Part shown: positions 26,146-34,420 of the stretch, in pieces
Position numbering within the stretch: the first letter of the stretch is position 1
Layout of the letters: each line of letters opens with the position of its first letter
Source of the DNA: an uncultured Alphaproteobacteria bacterium
GTDB taxonomy: Bacteria; Pseudomonadota; Alphaproteobacteria; Micropepsales; Micropepsaceae
DNA length: 64,000 bases
NCBI GenBank assembly: GCA_902825865.1
Contig: CADECX010000007.1
Span: forward strand, 11,638-75,637
Direction: 5' to 3'
The notes under the pieces: generated by a model
Seen by the model: the letters and a program-made list of their open reading frames with translations, nothing else
The model's database searches: none
Told to the model about the DNA's origin: nothing
Position numbers and translations under genes: made by a program

Positions 26146-26712
26146 TCAAAAACAATCTTCAGGCAGGCCGTTTTTGGCCAACTGGCCACCCGAAAAGCGG
26201 GGGTCATCCGTCACTTCGCGCGCGATGAAATCCGGCGCGGGGAATGCCGCCAACGCTTCGGCTGACTCAAATTCCGCCTCCGCCAGCACCAGCCCGCCAA
26301 GCGGGCCCTGAAACTCGTCAACTGATACCGGCACGCCCAAAAGCGGCTGCAACTTGTGACGCAGCTTCTTGATCGTGAACCCCTGGAACGATGCCCGGAC
26401 TGCGGCGAACTCTTCCTCCGGCAAGTATATGGTCGTGATAAGCCGCGTTTGTGCGTCAAGGTCGGCCTTGCGGCCCAGCTTGAAAAGGGGCGCCCCGCCA
26501 TTGCCCGGGCGCAACTCTCTCAGCCGCAGCCTCGCACCCGTGACGTAAAGGTCGGTGATGATGTCCGTTCGGACGATGCGCTCACGCGGCACTTCGCGGC
26601 ACAGCCAACGCCGCTCCCGCTCGACCGCCATATACTTTTGCTTGGGGAAACCCAGGCCGGTGGCAGTCTGTTGATCAATAGCCATCATTTGCGTTTGCAT
26701 GGGCGGCTCCAA
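26146..26712 (-). CDS. CYTH-like domain protein
   Basis: 188 residues. VERERRWLC near residue 31 corresponds to the ExExK-type entry motif of CYTH/triphosphate tunnel enzymes. RLRLREL, FKLGRKAD, DEFQGPLGGLVLAEAEFES and FIAREVTDD follow in the family order. Such proteins bind triphosphates (class IV cyclase, thiamine triphosphatase, inorganic triphosphatase). The last Lys of ExExK reads Arg here. It starts 4 nt after the XRE gene stop and is the third gene of that operon. Confidence 0.78.
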   Translation of the reverse strand: MEPPMQTQMMAIDQQTATGLGFPKQKYMAVERERRWLCREVPRERIVRTDIITDLYVTGARLRLRELRPGNGGAPLFKLGRKADLDAQTRLITTIYLPEEEFAAVRASFQGFTIKKLRHKLQPLLGVPVSVDEFQGPLGGLVLAEAEFESAEALAAFPAPDFIAREVTDDPRFSGGQLAKNGLPEDCF

Positions 26713-26716
26713 CCGT

Positions 26717-26956
26717 TCACGACTTCACCAGCCGCATCGCCGAACCCGGCCGGCTGGAATGGAATTCCAGTATGTCGCCGGGCTGGCAGTCGAGCGCCTC
26801 GCAGATAGCGGCCAGGGTTGAAAAGCGAATCGCCTTGGCCTTGCCGGTCTTGAGGATCGACAGATTGGCCAAGGTGATATCCACCTTCGCGGCCAAGTCC
26901 GTCAGCGTCATTCGTCGCATGTACAACAATTCGTCCAGCTTGACGGTGATCTCCAT
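26717..26956 (-). CDS. XRE-family (YozG-like) transcriptional regulator
   Basis: About 79 residues. LTDLAAKVDITLANLSILKT is the helix-turn-helix, followed by IRFSTLAAICEALDCQPGDI, typical of the short YozG/Cro-type regulators. The ATG at 26956 lies 3 nt after the upstream TGA; a GTG at 26962 overlapping it is an alternative. This type is regularly paired with a DUF2975 membrane protein, as here. Likely autoregulatory at the ATATCG-rich dyads upstream of the operon. Confidence 0.87.
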   Translation of the reverse strand: MEITVKLDELLYMRRMTLTDLAAKVDITLANLSILKTGKAKAIRFSTLAAICEALDCQPGDILEFHSSRPGSAMRLVKS

Positions 26957-26958
26957 GG

Positions 26959-27522
26959 TCACACCATGCCTTCAAGCTCGTCGCGCATCTTGGCGCCGTG
27001 CTTGAAGATGCGCGCCAGGACGAAGATCAAAAGGATCGCCAGCATGCCCACCGGATCGGGCTCGGAACCGCCGCTGATGTGGAAATGCGGATTGTCGACG
27101 CTCTCCGGCGCGATGCCGGTGACAAAGATCAAGGTCAAAAGCTGCACCGCCATGAGGCCCAGCAGCAGAAAGCCGATACGGTTCAGCCGATCGGCATTGC
27201 CGCCGACAAAGGGATCGCCGGCGATGGCGGTATCGACAATGCCGCTGGTGGCGCGGATCACGAACAGGATCAGAATGACGCTGATCAACCCGCCCCCCAC
27301 CGCGAACAGCGCAGCCGTCAGGGCCCGCACCATGGGCACCCCGTCCGCTTCCAGGGGTATGCCCATGTTCTGGATGATGGCCGGGGTGAACAGCAGCCCG
27401 CCCACCCCCAGGGTGCAGGCGACAAAGGCCAGCGCCAGGACGGCGGTGATTAAGACCGTGAACCAGGTCGCCGCCTTCAGCAGCCAGCTGGTGATCGCGA
27501 AAAGGTGCTGTTTGTCGGCCAT
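26959..27522 (-). CDS. DUF2975-like membrane protein
   Basis: 187 residues with four membrane helices (around 15-40, 65-90, 115-140, 150-170). The DPFVGGNADRLNRIGFLLL segment between helices two and three is the signature stretch of DUF2975 proteins. First gene of the DUF2975-XRE-CYTH operon. It may act as a membrane partner that controls the small regulator. Function not established. Confidence 0.83.
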   Translation of the reverse strand: MADKQHLFAITSWLLKAATWFTVLITAVLALAFVACTLGVGGLLFTPAIIQNMGIPLEADGVPMVRALTAALFAVGGGLISVILILFVIRATSGIVDTAIAGDPFVGGNADRLNRIGFLLLGLMAVQLLTLIFVTGIAPESVDNPHFHISGGSEPDPVGMLAILLIFVLARIFKHGAKMRDELEGMV

Positions 27523-27543
27523 TGGCCCCTCCCCAGATTACCC

Positions 27544-27604
27544 ATATCGGTATCCAATAACCGATATATCGAATTACGAGATTACATATATCGATTATCG
27601 ATAT
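27544..27604. promoter_or_regulatory. AT-rich cluster of CGATAT dyads, candidate operator array
   Basis: Three dyads within 61 bp: ATATCGGT-N8-ACCGATAT (27544-27567), CGATATATCG (27562-27571) and ATATCGAT-T-ATCGATAT (27588-27604, perfect). They lie 22-82 bp before the DUF2975-XRE-CYTH operon, where its promoter must be. They are the likely binding site of the operon's own XRE regulator. Confidence 0.6.
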
Positions 27605-27831
27605 GCATGTCAAGAGAGGTCTTGGGACCTGAAAAGGCCCTCCAACCACCTTGGGGCCCATCAGCCGGCCAAGGCGAGCGCTGTTGCTTTGGCTTGGTTC
27701 GAAGACGGCCCAACCCCATTTGGCCTGTTACAGCGCCAAACTGGCCTGTTAATCCAGATTGGTTCGCTAACGTCCCAATTCAGTTTCCCCGACGTGCCCC
27801 TTGCCGCCGCGCCGTCTAAGACAGGCCTGGG
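27605..27831. other. Intergenic region with a 10-bp tandem direct repeat
   Basis: No gene seen. TGGCCTGTTA occurs at 27721-27730 and again at 27742-27751, 21 bp apart (two helical turns), the arrangement of a direct-repeat regulator site. No promoter recognised. Confidence 0.4.
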
Positions 27832-29073
27832 CTAATCCGCCCCGCGCCAGCGCGCCGGAACAAGCGGTTGCACGCGATAGGCATGATGGCCATGGGCGAT
27901 CTCGCGCCAGATCCAAAGCGACGACAGGGCGGCGATCAGCAAAAGTCCCGTCATCGCCCCGGGCGCGGTACCCGTGTCGCGCGACATTAATTGCAGCGGC
28001 GCCAGCACAATGATCGCCAAGGCGTAGCCGAACTGCGCCACCCGCATGCCAAAGCGCAAGGCGGCGGGGAAATAGAGCAAGGGAAAAATCAGTGGCGCCA
28101 AAAAGGCGGGCGCAGGCATGGTGTCTCCCGCGATCTCCAGCACCAGGCGGAACAGGCTCAAGGACAGCCCTTGCACGCAAACCAGCAGCAGAACCAATAC
28201 AAAACTCAGCCGCGCGCCGCTCAGCGGCAGGGCGCGAAACACCCGCATGCCGGTGGTGAGATTGATCACCGCGACTTGCGCGCTCATCAAGCCGAAGATC
28301 CAGCCGAACAGCGCCAGATCGAAGCTGGGCATGAAATATTTGAGCGCCAGGCAGCCGAACGCCATCAGGCTCCACAGCCACAGCCAAACGCCGAGATTGG
28401 CCCGCAGCAGAACCGGCCATCCCGGGAAGCGCGACGGCGCCTTCCCTGCCGCGCCCGAGGGCGTTGCCCATATGGCGCTGGACTGCGGCAAGGGCCAGCG
28501 CCCCGCTAACGCATACAGAAGAATGGCGGCCAGGATGGCGGCGGGGATGGCCATCTCCAGGCTGGGCCTGAGATCGCCGCGTTCGCTGACCAGGAGGCGG
28601 AAATACAGCAGCAGCAAGGGCAGGACGATCAGCCCGCTCCAGCGCCCCCATTTGCGCCGCGCCAGGGGCATCACCATCCACACCAGGGCCATGATGACGC
28701 AAACCGCGCATTGCCCGCCCCAACTCAGGCCGATATCGCGCCACGACGCATTGCGCGTGCCCAGTGCCATCGCGATCAGGACAGAGGCCGCCATCAGAAA
28801 CCCCAGCAGCACAAAGGGTATGCCGACGCTGTGCCACCAGCGCGCCCGGTCGATGTCGCGCGCCGTCACCGGCAGCATGCGCCACACCGGAAGCTTGGGC
28901 GCGATCACCGAGCCATTGATCGCCAAAAGCACGCCAGGCATCAGCATGGGATTGCCGTAAGGATGGGTGATCCAGGAAAAATCCAGGATCAGGCCCAGCA
29001 CCGCCTGGAACAGAAGATAGGCCGCCATCAAGGGCGGTATGTCCCGCACCAGGCGGAGCACCGCCCCGCTCAT
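27832..29073 (-). CDS. ABC-2 type transporter permease
   Basis: 413 residues, about ten hydrophobic segments (GVLLAINGSVIA, IGIPFVLLGFLMAASVL-like, FVLVLLLVCVQGLSLSL), no ATPase motif. The start ATG 29073 overlaps the TGA of the ATP-binding gene (ATGA), so the two are translationally coupled. It probably forms an exporter of unknown cargo with that subunit. Confidence 0.83.
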   Translation of the reverse strand: MSGAVLRLVRDIPPLMAAYLLFQAVLGLILDFSWITHPYGNPMLMPGVLLAINGSVIAPKLPVWRMLPVTARDIDRARWWHSVGIPFVLLGFLMAASVLIAMALGTRNASWRDIGLSWGGQCAVCVIMALVWMVMPLARRKWGRWSGLIVLPLLLLYFRLLVSERGDLRPSLEMAIPAAILAAILLYALAGRWPLPQSSAIWATPSGAAGKAPSRFPGWPVLLRANLGVWLWLWSLMAFGCLALKYFMPSFDLALFGWIFGLMSAQVAVINLTTGMRVFRALPLSGARLSFVLVLLLVCVQGLSLSLFRLVLEIAGDTMPAPAFLAPLIFPLLYFPAALRFGMRVAQFGYALAIIVLAPLQLMSRDTGTAPGAMTGLLLIAALSSLWIWREIAHGHHAYRVQPLVPARWRGAD

Positions 29074-29783
29074 GCGCCGCCCGCGATCAGGCCGACGAAG
29101 ATTTCCTCCAAACTCTTGGGCGCATGGCGTTCCACCAGCTCCGCCATCGGGCCGGCGGCGATCAGCTTGCCCTTGTTCAGGATGGCGACATGATCGGCCA
29201 GCTTTTCCAGGTCGGACAATTGGTGGGAGGAAATCACCACCGTTCTGTCCGCTCTCTTGACGAAATCGCGTATCTCGCGGAACAGCAGCAGGCGGGCATT
29301 GACGTCCAGCCCCACCGTGGGTTCGTCCAGCAACAGCAGCTCGGCGTCGCGCGACAAGGCCATCACCAGCGACAGCTTGATCCGCGCCCCGAAGGATAGA
29401 GCGGCGACGCGCTCCTTGCGGGCGACGGAAAATTCCTCCAGCAGCCTGTCGCAGCGCGTGACGTCCCAATCGGGATAAAAGCCGCGCACGAAATCCAGCG
29501 CCCGCCCCACACTGCCCCAAGGCGTGAAATTCAAATCGGGGCTGACATAGGCGACCTTGCTTTTGATCGCCACCTGGTCCCGCGGCATGTGCTTGCCCAG
29601 CACGGCGATCTCGCCGCGATCCGCAGACCCCATGCCCATCAACAGGTCCAGGGTGGTGGTCTTGCCCGCGCCATTGGGGCCGACAAAGGCCAGCACCGCG
29701 CCGCGCGGCACGGTGAGATCCAGCGGCCCCAGGACAAAATCGCCCAGCCGCCGTTCCACGCCCTTCAAGGCAATCGCGTTCAT
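29070..29783 (-). CDS. ABC transporter ATP-binding protein
   Basis: 237 residues from ATG 29783 (AGGA upstream). Walker A FVGPNGAGKTTT (near 35), a divergent signature loop LSFGARIKL in place of LSGGQ, Walker B LLLLDEPTVGLD, and the H-loop SSHQLSDLE. The C terminus is short. Pairs with the ABC-2 permease immediately downstream. The variant signature is also seen in lantibiotic- and GntR-associated ABC pairs. Confidence 0.9.
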   Translation of the reverse strand: MNAIALKGVERRLGDFVLGPLDLTVPRGAVLAFVGPNGAGKTTTLDLLMGMGSADRGEIAVLGKHMPRDQVAIKSKVAYVSPDLNFTPWGSVGRALDFVRGFYPDWDVTRCDRLLEEFSVARKERVAALSFGARIKLSLVMALSRDAELLLLDEPTVGLDVNARLLLFREIRDFVKRADRTVVISSHQLSDLEKLADHVAILNKGKLIAAGPMAELVERHAPKSLEEIFVGLIAGGA

Positions 29784-29809
29784 CTCACAAGTCCTTTGGA
29801 CGCCTTCTC

Positions 29810-29826
29810 TGTAAGCGCAACTTACA
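29810..29826. promoter_or_regulatory. 17-bp dyad TGTAAG-N5-CTTACA, candidate enhancer site
   Basis: TGTAAGCGCAACTTACA, a perfect 6-bp-arm dyad 54 bp before the sigma-54 element at 29880. It also lies 26 bp upstream of the divergent ABC ATPase start. Best example of a motif shared by four PEP-CTERM loci in this window. Confidence 0.65.
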
Positions 29827-29879
29827 CATTCCGGGCCATTAACTTCTTCTTCAGTTTGTTTTTGCGCCCCCGCCTCCAA

Positions 29880-29896
29880 TGGCATAGCGCTTGCGA
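29880..29896 (+). promoter_or_regulatory. Sigma-54 (-24/-12) promoter of PEP-CTERM gene
   Basis: TGGCAT-AGCGC-TTGCGA, GG-N10-GC spacing, near-consensus RpoN site. Predicted transcript start near 29906, ahead of ATG 29932. Confidence 0.7.
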
Positions 29897-29931
29897 GGTT
29901 TTACGCAAGTCATTCATTGGGACGTATCAAA

Positions 29932-30600
29932 ATGAAACTGTTCAAGATTTTGCCCGTGGCGGCGCTCGCCTTCGCGGCTTCGTTATCGACCGCGGCTTTT
30001 GCCGGCCCGGTCTATACGTTCAACACCAGCACGGGCGTTCAGCCTTCCAATGTGGGCATCATCACGCTCACCCAGAACGGCGCCAACGCCGTTGACGTGA
30101 ACGTCGATCTGATCAACGCCACTTACGGCTTTCTCAATACCGGTGGTCCGCACACACCGTTCGCCTTCAACCTGGCGGGCGCGGGCGCCCTCGGCATCAC
30201 CTTCACCACGCCTGTCGCCGGCACCTTTGCTTTCGGCACGCTCAGCCTCAATACGGCCGGCGGCAGCAACACGCCCTATGGCGCCTATACGGTTGCCATT
30301 GACTCCTCGGCGGGCAATGGCTCGGGGAAGGCCTATTACGGCGATCTGCTCTTCACCCTGACCCGCGCCGGCGGCCTCAGCACCGACGATTTCATTGCCA
30401 ATGGTTCGGGCGCCTATTTCTCGGCGGACCTTACCGACGGCGCGAATACCGGTGCGCAGGCCTGGATGACCCGCAGCGAACCTTCGCTGACTGTCACGGC
30501 CTTGGATATTACGGAAGAAGTGCCGGAGCCGTTGACGCTCTCCCTGTTCGGCGCCGGTATCGCCGGAGCCGTGGCGCTTCGTCGCCGGAAAAAGGCCTAA
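29932..30600 (+). CDS. PEP-CTERM surface protein
   Basis: 222 residues from ATG 29932. A signal peptide (VAALAFAASLSTAAFAG) is followed by a small beta-rich body (VYTFNTSTGVQPSNVGI, ITFTTPVAGTFAFG), and the end is VPEPLTLSLFGAG, a membrane helix and RRRKK. Exported, then presumably anchored or released by an exosortase encoded elsewhere. Single gene between a sigma-54 promoter and a strong terminator. Confidence 0.87.
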   Translation: MKLFKILPVAALAFAASLSTAAFAGPVYTFNTSTGVQPSNVGIITLTQNGANAVDVNVDLINATYGFLNTGGPHTPFAFNLAGAGALGITFTTPVAGTFAFGTLSLNTAGGSNTPYGAYTVAIDSSAGNGSGKAYYGDLLFTLTRAGGLSTDDFIANGSGAYFSADLTDGANTGAQAWMTRSEPSLTVTALDITEEVPEPLTLSLFGAGIAGAVALRRRKKA

Positions 30601-30620
30601 CCGTCTCCTCCCCACAATAC

Positions 30621-30650
30621 AAAAACGGCGCCCGCAAGGGCGCCGTTTTT
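30621..30650 (+). terminator. Intrinsic terminator
   Basis: AAAAACGGCGCCC-GCAA-GGGCGCCGTTTTT, a perfect 13-bp stem with T tract. It is followed by the 3' end of a convergent gene and could serve both strands. Confidence 0.94.
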
Positions 30651-30688
30651 GCTTTTTCCTGTTCGCGCCGGGTCCGACTGAAGGGCGT

Positions 30689-31165
30689 TCAGTTCGCTGT
30701 GCCGGCGACCGGTGCCGGAACAATAGGCGCAGGCGCGGCCGTGGCCTGGGCCATGGGCAGCACCGGCGTCAGCGAGATGTTCACCACCGGATCATAGTGA
30801 TTGTCCGCGCCATTGGCGGAATCCACGATCGAGGAAATCCCCGCCGTCAACAGCAGGTCCACCGCCACATTGGCCGCCACCACCGAGGAAACCCCCGAAT
30901 GGTTGAGATAGGTGGACTGCTGATAACCTTCCTTGTCGCAGGTGATGGTGAGGTCATGCTTGCTCTTGCGCACCGACAAGATGCCGGGCGTGACCGCGAT
31001 GCTGCCCATCTCCTTGCCGTCCCCCTTGCGCAGGAAAGAGCAATGGGCCCCCGGCGGATTGGTGACCACCGTGATTTCCTGCGACGTGCCTTCGAACACG
31101 CTGACGCAACCCGCCAGGCAGAAGACAGAACAAAGGACGGCCGGCAACGCGGCGAACTTCCGCAT
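30689..31165 (-). CDS. Lipoprotein, PEGA-like, twin copy 2
   Basis: 158 residues. The lipobox CLAGC lies near residue 20. SVFEGTSQEITVVTNPPGAHC, KHDLTITCDKEGYQQSTYLNHSG and a Pro/Ala tail match the preceding twin. NPPGA and K-x-x-H-x-L/I-T-x-x-C are PEGA-like features. ATG 31165 lies one base after the stop of the upstream twin. Periplasmic face of a membrane; function unknown. Confidence 0.8.
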   Translation of the reverse strand: MRKFAALPAVLCSVFCLAGCVSVFEGTSQEITVVTNPPGAHCSFLRKGDGKEMGSIAVTPGILSVRKSKHDLTITCDKEGYQQSTYLNHSGVSSVVAANVAVDLLLTAGISSIVDSANGADNHYDPVVNISLTPVLPMAQATAAPAPIVPAPVAGTAN

Positions 31166-31166
31166 C

Positions 31167-31628
31167 CTAGCTGTTGGGCGCGAACGTCGCGGGCTTGACC
31201 GTTGGAGGCGGCGGCGCGGCAGCGGCAGCACCGGCACTCGCCGGCACCAAGGTCACATTCACTTCGCCGGTATATTTGTTGTCGGAGCCCGAGGCGCTGT
31301 CGATCGCCCAGCCGATGCCGCCGCCCAGGATGATATTGCCGAAGGTCGCGCCGTCGGCGCCGGAATGATTGAGGTAGGTGGCTTCCTGATAGCCCTCCTT
31401 GTTGCACTTCAAGGTGATGTCGTGCTTGGTCTTCTTGATTGTCACCCCGCCCGGCGTGTTGTTGACGCTGGCGATCACGGCGCCTTCGCGGACGAACTGG
31501 CAATTGGCGCCAGGAGGATTGGTGACGACTTTGATTTCCTGCGATGTGCCCGAAACGATGCTGGCGCATCCCGACAGGCAAACAGCGACGAACGAGACGG
31601 CCGCAGCCGCCCCCAATGAACGTTTCAT
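31167..31628 (-). CDS. Lipoprotein, PEGA-like, twin copy 1
   Basis: 153 residues, lipobox CLSGC near residue 21. SIVSGTSQEIKVVTNPPGANC, KHDITLKCNKEGYQEATYLNHSG and a glycine-rich stretch (NIILGGGIGWAID) follow. It is a tandem duplicate of the next gene and is transcribed first. The upstream region (31629-31856) has no gene but holds an inverted repeat, AACTGACA-N10-TGTCAGTT (31725-31750), a possible operator. Confidence 0.8.
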   Translation of the reverse strand: MKRSLGAAAAVSFVAVCLSGCASIVSGTSQEIKVVTNPPGANCQFVREGAVIASVNNTPGGVTIKKTKHDITLKCNKEGYQEATYLNHSGADGATFGNIILGGGIGWAIDSASGSDNKYTGEVNVTLVPASAGAAAAAPPPPTVKPATFAPNS

Positions 31629-31856
31629 GTGTTGAGGCTCCCCAGCCTTGTGAGCGAGGCGCGTGATATGCGCCCCGCGCGCAGACTATCAGCCTACGGA
31701 TATTCGCCAAGACAAACTGCGCTGAACTGACAGTCTGTCATATGTCAGTTTGACAACGTGTCATCAATCAAGCCCGGTTTCTCTGCGCAAATCTCAGAAT
31801 GATGCGCGTGTTCTTCCCGAGGCCAGCCCGTTGCCGATAAACGAACGCGTCGCGGA

Positions 31857-33836
31857 TCACGCCGCCTGTTGCAGCTTGCGGCGTTCCTGGCGGCGCGGCA
31901 GGGTGATGGTGACGGTGGTGCCCTCGTCCTCGCGGCTTTCCACCGCCATCTTGCCGCTATGCTCGCCTACCAGCGCCTTGACCAGCGACAGGCCCAACCC
32001 GGTGCCCTCGCGCGCCACATGCGGATTGTTGGTGGCCTGCTCGAAGGGCTGGCCGATGCGTTCCAGCACATCGGCGGGAATGCCCGCGCCCTCGTCCCGG
32101 ACCGCGAACTGCACCATCTCGCCCATATCCCTGAGACTGACGGTGATGACGCCCTTTTCCTCGGAGAACTTCACCGCATTGGAGAGAAGATTGATCAGTA
32201 TCTGCTTGCAGGCGCGGGCATCGGCCACCACCAGCACCGCGGCGCGGGGCATATCGGTCTCCAGCACGATCTCGCGCGCCGCCGCCTTTGACGCGATCAA
32301 GGGCAGGCAATCCTCGACGCAGCTTTTGAGGTCGAATTCGCGGAAGTCCGCCTGGAAGCGGCCGGCCTCGATCTTGGCCAGGTCCAGAATATCGGCCACC
32401 AGGCTGAGCAGATGGCTGCCGGAACTGTTGATCAGCTTGGCATATTCCAGATAGCGCTCCGACAGGGCGCCGAAGGTGCCGTGCATCATCATCTCGGAAA
32501 AGCCGATCACCGCGTTCAGCGGCGTGCGCAGCTCGTGGCTCATATTGGCGAGAAATTCCGACTTGACCTTGCTGGCGGCCTCGGCGGTCTGGCGCGCCAC
32601 CTGGTTCTGCAGCAGTTCGCGTTCCAGCCTCTGGCGGTCGTCGGACATTTTCCGGAACGTTTTCAACGCCTGGGCAAAGTGTCCGATCTCGTCGCCGCGC
32701 GCGCTGATCGCCAGCACCCGTTCGATATCGCCGTCCGAGTTGTGATTGATGGCGTGGGTGATCTGCTTCAAGGGCCGGATGACCCGCCACAGGACCAGGA
32801 AGGCGGTGAGCAGCGCCAGGCTGACGCAAATCGCCATCTGCGCCAGCGCCGCCTTGAGGTCGCGCCGCGCCTGGGCCAGATTTTCCATCGAGCGGGCCTC
32901 GGCCGCGGCCAGGCCGGCGCGGCTGACTTCCATCAAGCTGTTCAGCGCCGGGGTGGACAGGGTCAGCCATTGCGGTCCGCTGATGTTCAGGGTGCGGCCA
33001 TTTTCCATCGTATCCAGCACATAAGCGCGCAGCCGCGAATAGCGGCCGAAATATTCTTCATTGGCCCTGGCGATCGCCATTTTCAGCGGCGTCGCCATGC
33101 CGCCGGCCTGAACCGCTTTTTCGATCGACTGCCAGGGCGCCTCGGTGCGGCCGCGTGTCTTGATCAGCCCGTCGCGTTCTGCCTGGGTCGGCTTGTGCGG
33201 CCAGGAAATGAAATTGGCATATTCGCGGCGCTCGCCGCCGGCATCGACCCGGATGCGCCAGGCGATGTCGCTGATGCGCATCATCTCGCTCATATAGGGG
33301 CCGGTGGCCGCGATCTGGCGCGACAGGGTCATCGCCTGGCTGTCGATGCGGTCCAAGGTGGCATAGACGGAATTTTGCGGATCGACCAAGAGATGAGGCG
33401 GGCGCTGCTCGCGCGGCAGCACCGCGGCGGCCAGCACCGCCGGAAACAACTGGCGGTCGAAGACGCTCATGCCCTGCCTGATCTGGCGCGCCAGATCCGC
33501 CGGCACCTTGTCCTCGCCCAGCTCCGCGATTTCGTGCTGGATATGGCCCATCGCTTCCAAGGTGCGGCCATGCAGCAGCTTGAGCCGCGCCAAGGTGGCG
33601 GCGTCGGCAATAAAGGGTTCGGCTATGGTTGTATCGATCACGCCAAGTTCGGCGCGCATGGCTTCGCGGATCGACACGATATCGCGCGACACGCGTGCGC
33701 TGGCGGCGACATCGGCGCTGGCCTGTTCGCGGCGCCAGGCATTGTTGGCGGCGACAGCGAACACCGTCACCAGCACCACGACCATGGTGCCGGTGGCCAA
33801 CGACAACAATGTTGATACGGAATAAGTGCGCTTCAC
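31857..33836 (-). CDS. Membrane sensor histidine kinase (HAMP)
   Basis: 659 residues. GTG 33836 is favoured because GGGGGAG lies 5 nt upstream. Helix 1 (LLSLATGTMVVVLVTVFAVA), a long all-helical periplasmic domain of about 300 residues, helix 2 and a HAMP linker precede the H-box MSHELRTPLNAVIGF. The N-box (LINLLSNAVKFSE) and G-boxes (DEGAGIP, GTGLGLSLV) are intact. Sits 125 nt after a CheY-like/Hpt-like pair with a CtrA-type box in the gap. Signal unknown. Confidence 0.93.
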   Translation of the reverse strand: MKRTYSVSTLLSLATGTMVVVLVTVFAVAANNAWRREQASADVAASARVSRDIVSIREAMRAELGVIDTTIAEPFIADAATLARLKLLHGRTLEAMGHIQHEIAELGEDKVPADLARQIRQGMSVFDRQLFPAVLAAAVLPREQRPPHLLVDPQNSVYATLDRIDSQAMTLSRQIAATGPYMSEMMRISDIAWRIRVDAGGERREYANFISWPHKPTQAERDGLIKTRGRTEAPWQSIEKAVQAGGMATPLKMAIARANEEYFGRYSRLRAYVLDTMENGRTLNISGPQWLTLSTPALNSLMEVSRAGLAAAEARSMENLAQARRDLKAALAQMAICVSLALLTAFLVLWRVIRPLKQITHAINHNSDGDIERVLAISARGDEIGHFAQALKTFRKMSDDRQRLERELLQNQVARQTAEAASKVKSEFLANMSHELRTPLNAVIGFSEMMMHGTFGALSERYLEYAKLINSSGSHLLSLVADILDLAKIEAGRFQADFREFDLKSCVEDCLPLIASKAAAREIVLETDMPRAAVLVVADARACKQILINLLSNAVKFSEEKGVITVSLRDMGEMVQFAVRDEGAGIPADVLERIGQPFEQATNNPHVAREGTGLGLSLVKALVGEHSGKMAVESREDEGTTVTITLPRRQERRKLQQAA

Positions 33837-33950
33837 GCGCGCTCCCCCAGCACTCCCCGCCCACAGACTAGGCAAGAGACGTGGGGAAACCGTTAAGATG
33901 AATGTTCCATGACGATGGGTTGGAGCCGCTTAACCGCAAGGAATTGCAGG

Positions 33951-33965
33951 TTAAACGAAGCTTAA
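33951..33965 (-). promoter_or_regulatory. CtrA-type box upstream of the histidine kinase
   Basis: On the minus strand TTAA-GCTTCGT-TTAA followed by CC, matching TTAA-N7-TTAAC of the alphaproteobacterial cell-cycle regulator CtrA. It overlaps the 3' end of the Hpt-like gene and lies about 115 bp upstream of the kinase GTG. A further TTAACC...GGTTAA dyad surrounds 33930-33954. Confidence 0.45.
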
Positions 33966-34420
33966 AATCGGCGCGGAATGCGCGCCACGGCCTGGACAAG
34001 TTCTGCGGTCAGGCGCTTCGCCGCCGCCGGGCCCTCATGCCCGGACGACAAAAGCACCAGCGTGTCGACATGAGACGCCGCCACCTGGGCGGCGCGGGCA
34101 TCGCGCGCATGTTCCTTGAGCAGTGTTTCCAGGGACGTGCAGACTTCGCCCAAACCCTGCCGCCCCGCCATCGCCGCGCTGCCGCGCAAATCCACCACCA
34201 GGGAATAGAACTGATCCCACACCGCATCGGGGGCGCCCGAAAGCCTGTAGCGGACATCGGCCAGATCGCGCAGGCGCGTCCCCAGATAGTCGCCGAAACT
34301 TTCCTGCACCTTCTCGGCCGCCACTTCGCCTTTCTTGACCAGCGCGGTCAGCGGCACCGCATTGGGTCCCGATATTCTTTCCAGCAGGGAAGGCCTGTAT
34401 TCGACTTTGGCGTTACTCAA
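33962..34420 (-). CDS. Hpt-like protein lacking the phospho-accepting His
   Basis: 152 residues, mostly helical. The stretch LVVDLRGSAAMAG, followed by LGEVCTSLETLLKE, aligns with the Hpt core H-x-L-K-G-S-A, but Val occupies the His position. It overlaps the end of the CheY-like gene by 8 nt and precedes the kinase, so it belongs to the same signalling operon. It may bind but not relay phosphate. The domain match is by eye and moderate. Confidence 0.7.
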   Translation of the reverse strand: MSNAKVEYRPSLLERISGPNAVPLTALVKKGEVAAEKVQESFGDYLGTRLRDLADVRYRLSGAPDAVWDQFYSLVVDLRGSAAMAGRQGLGEVCTSLETLLKEHARDARAAQVAASHVDTLVLLSSGHEGPAAAKRLTAELVQAVARIPRRF

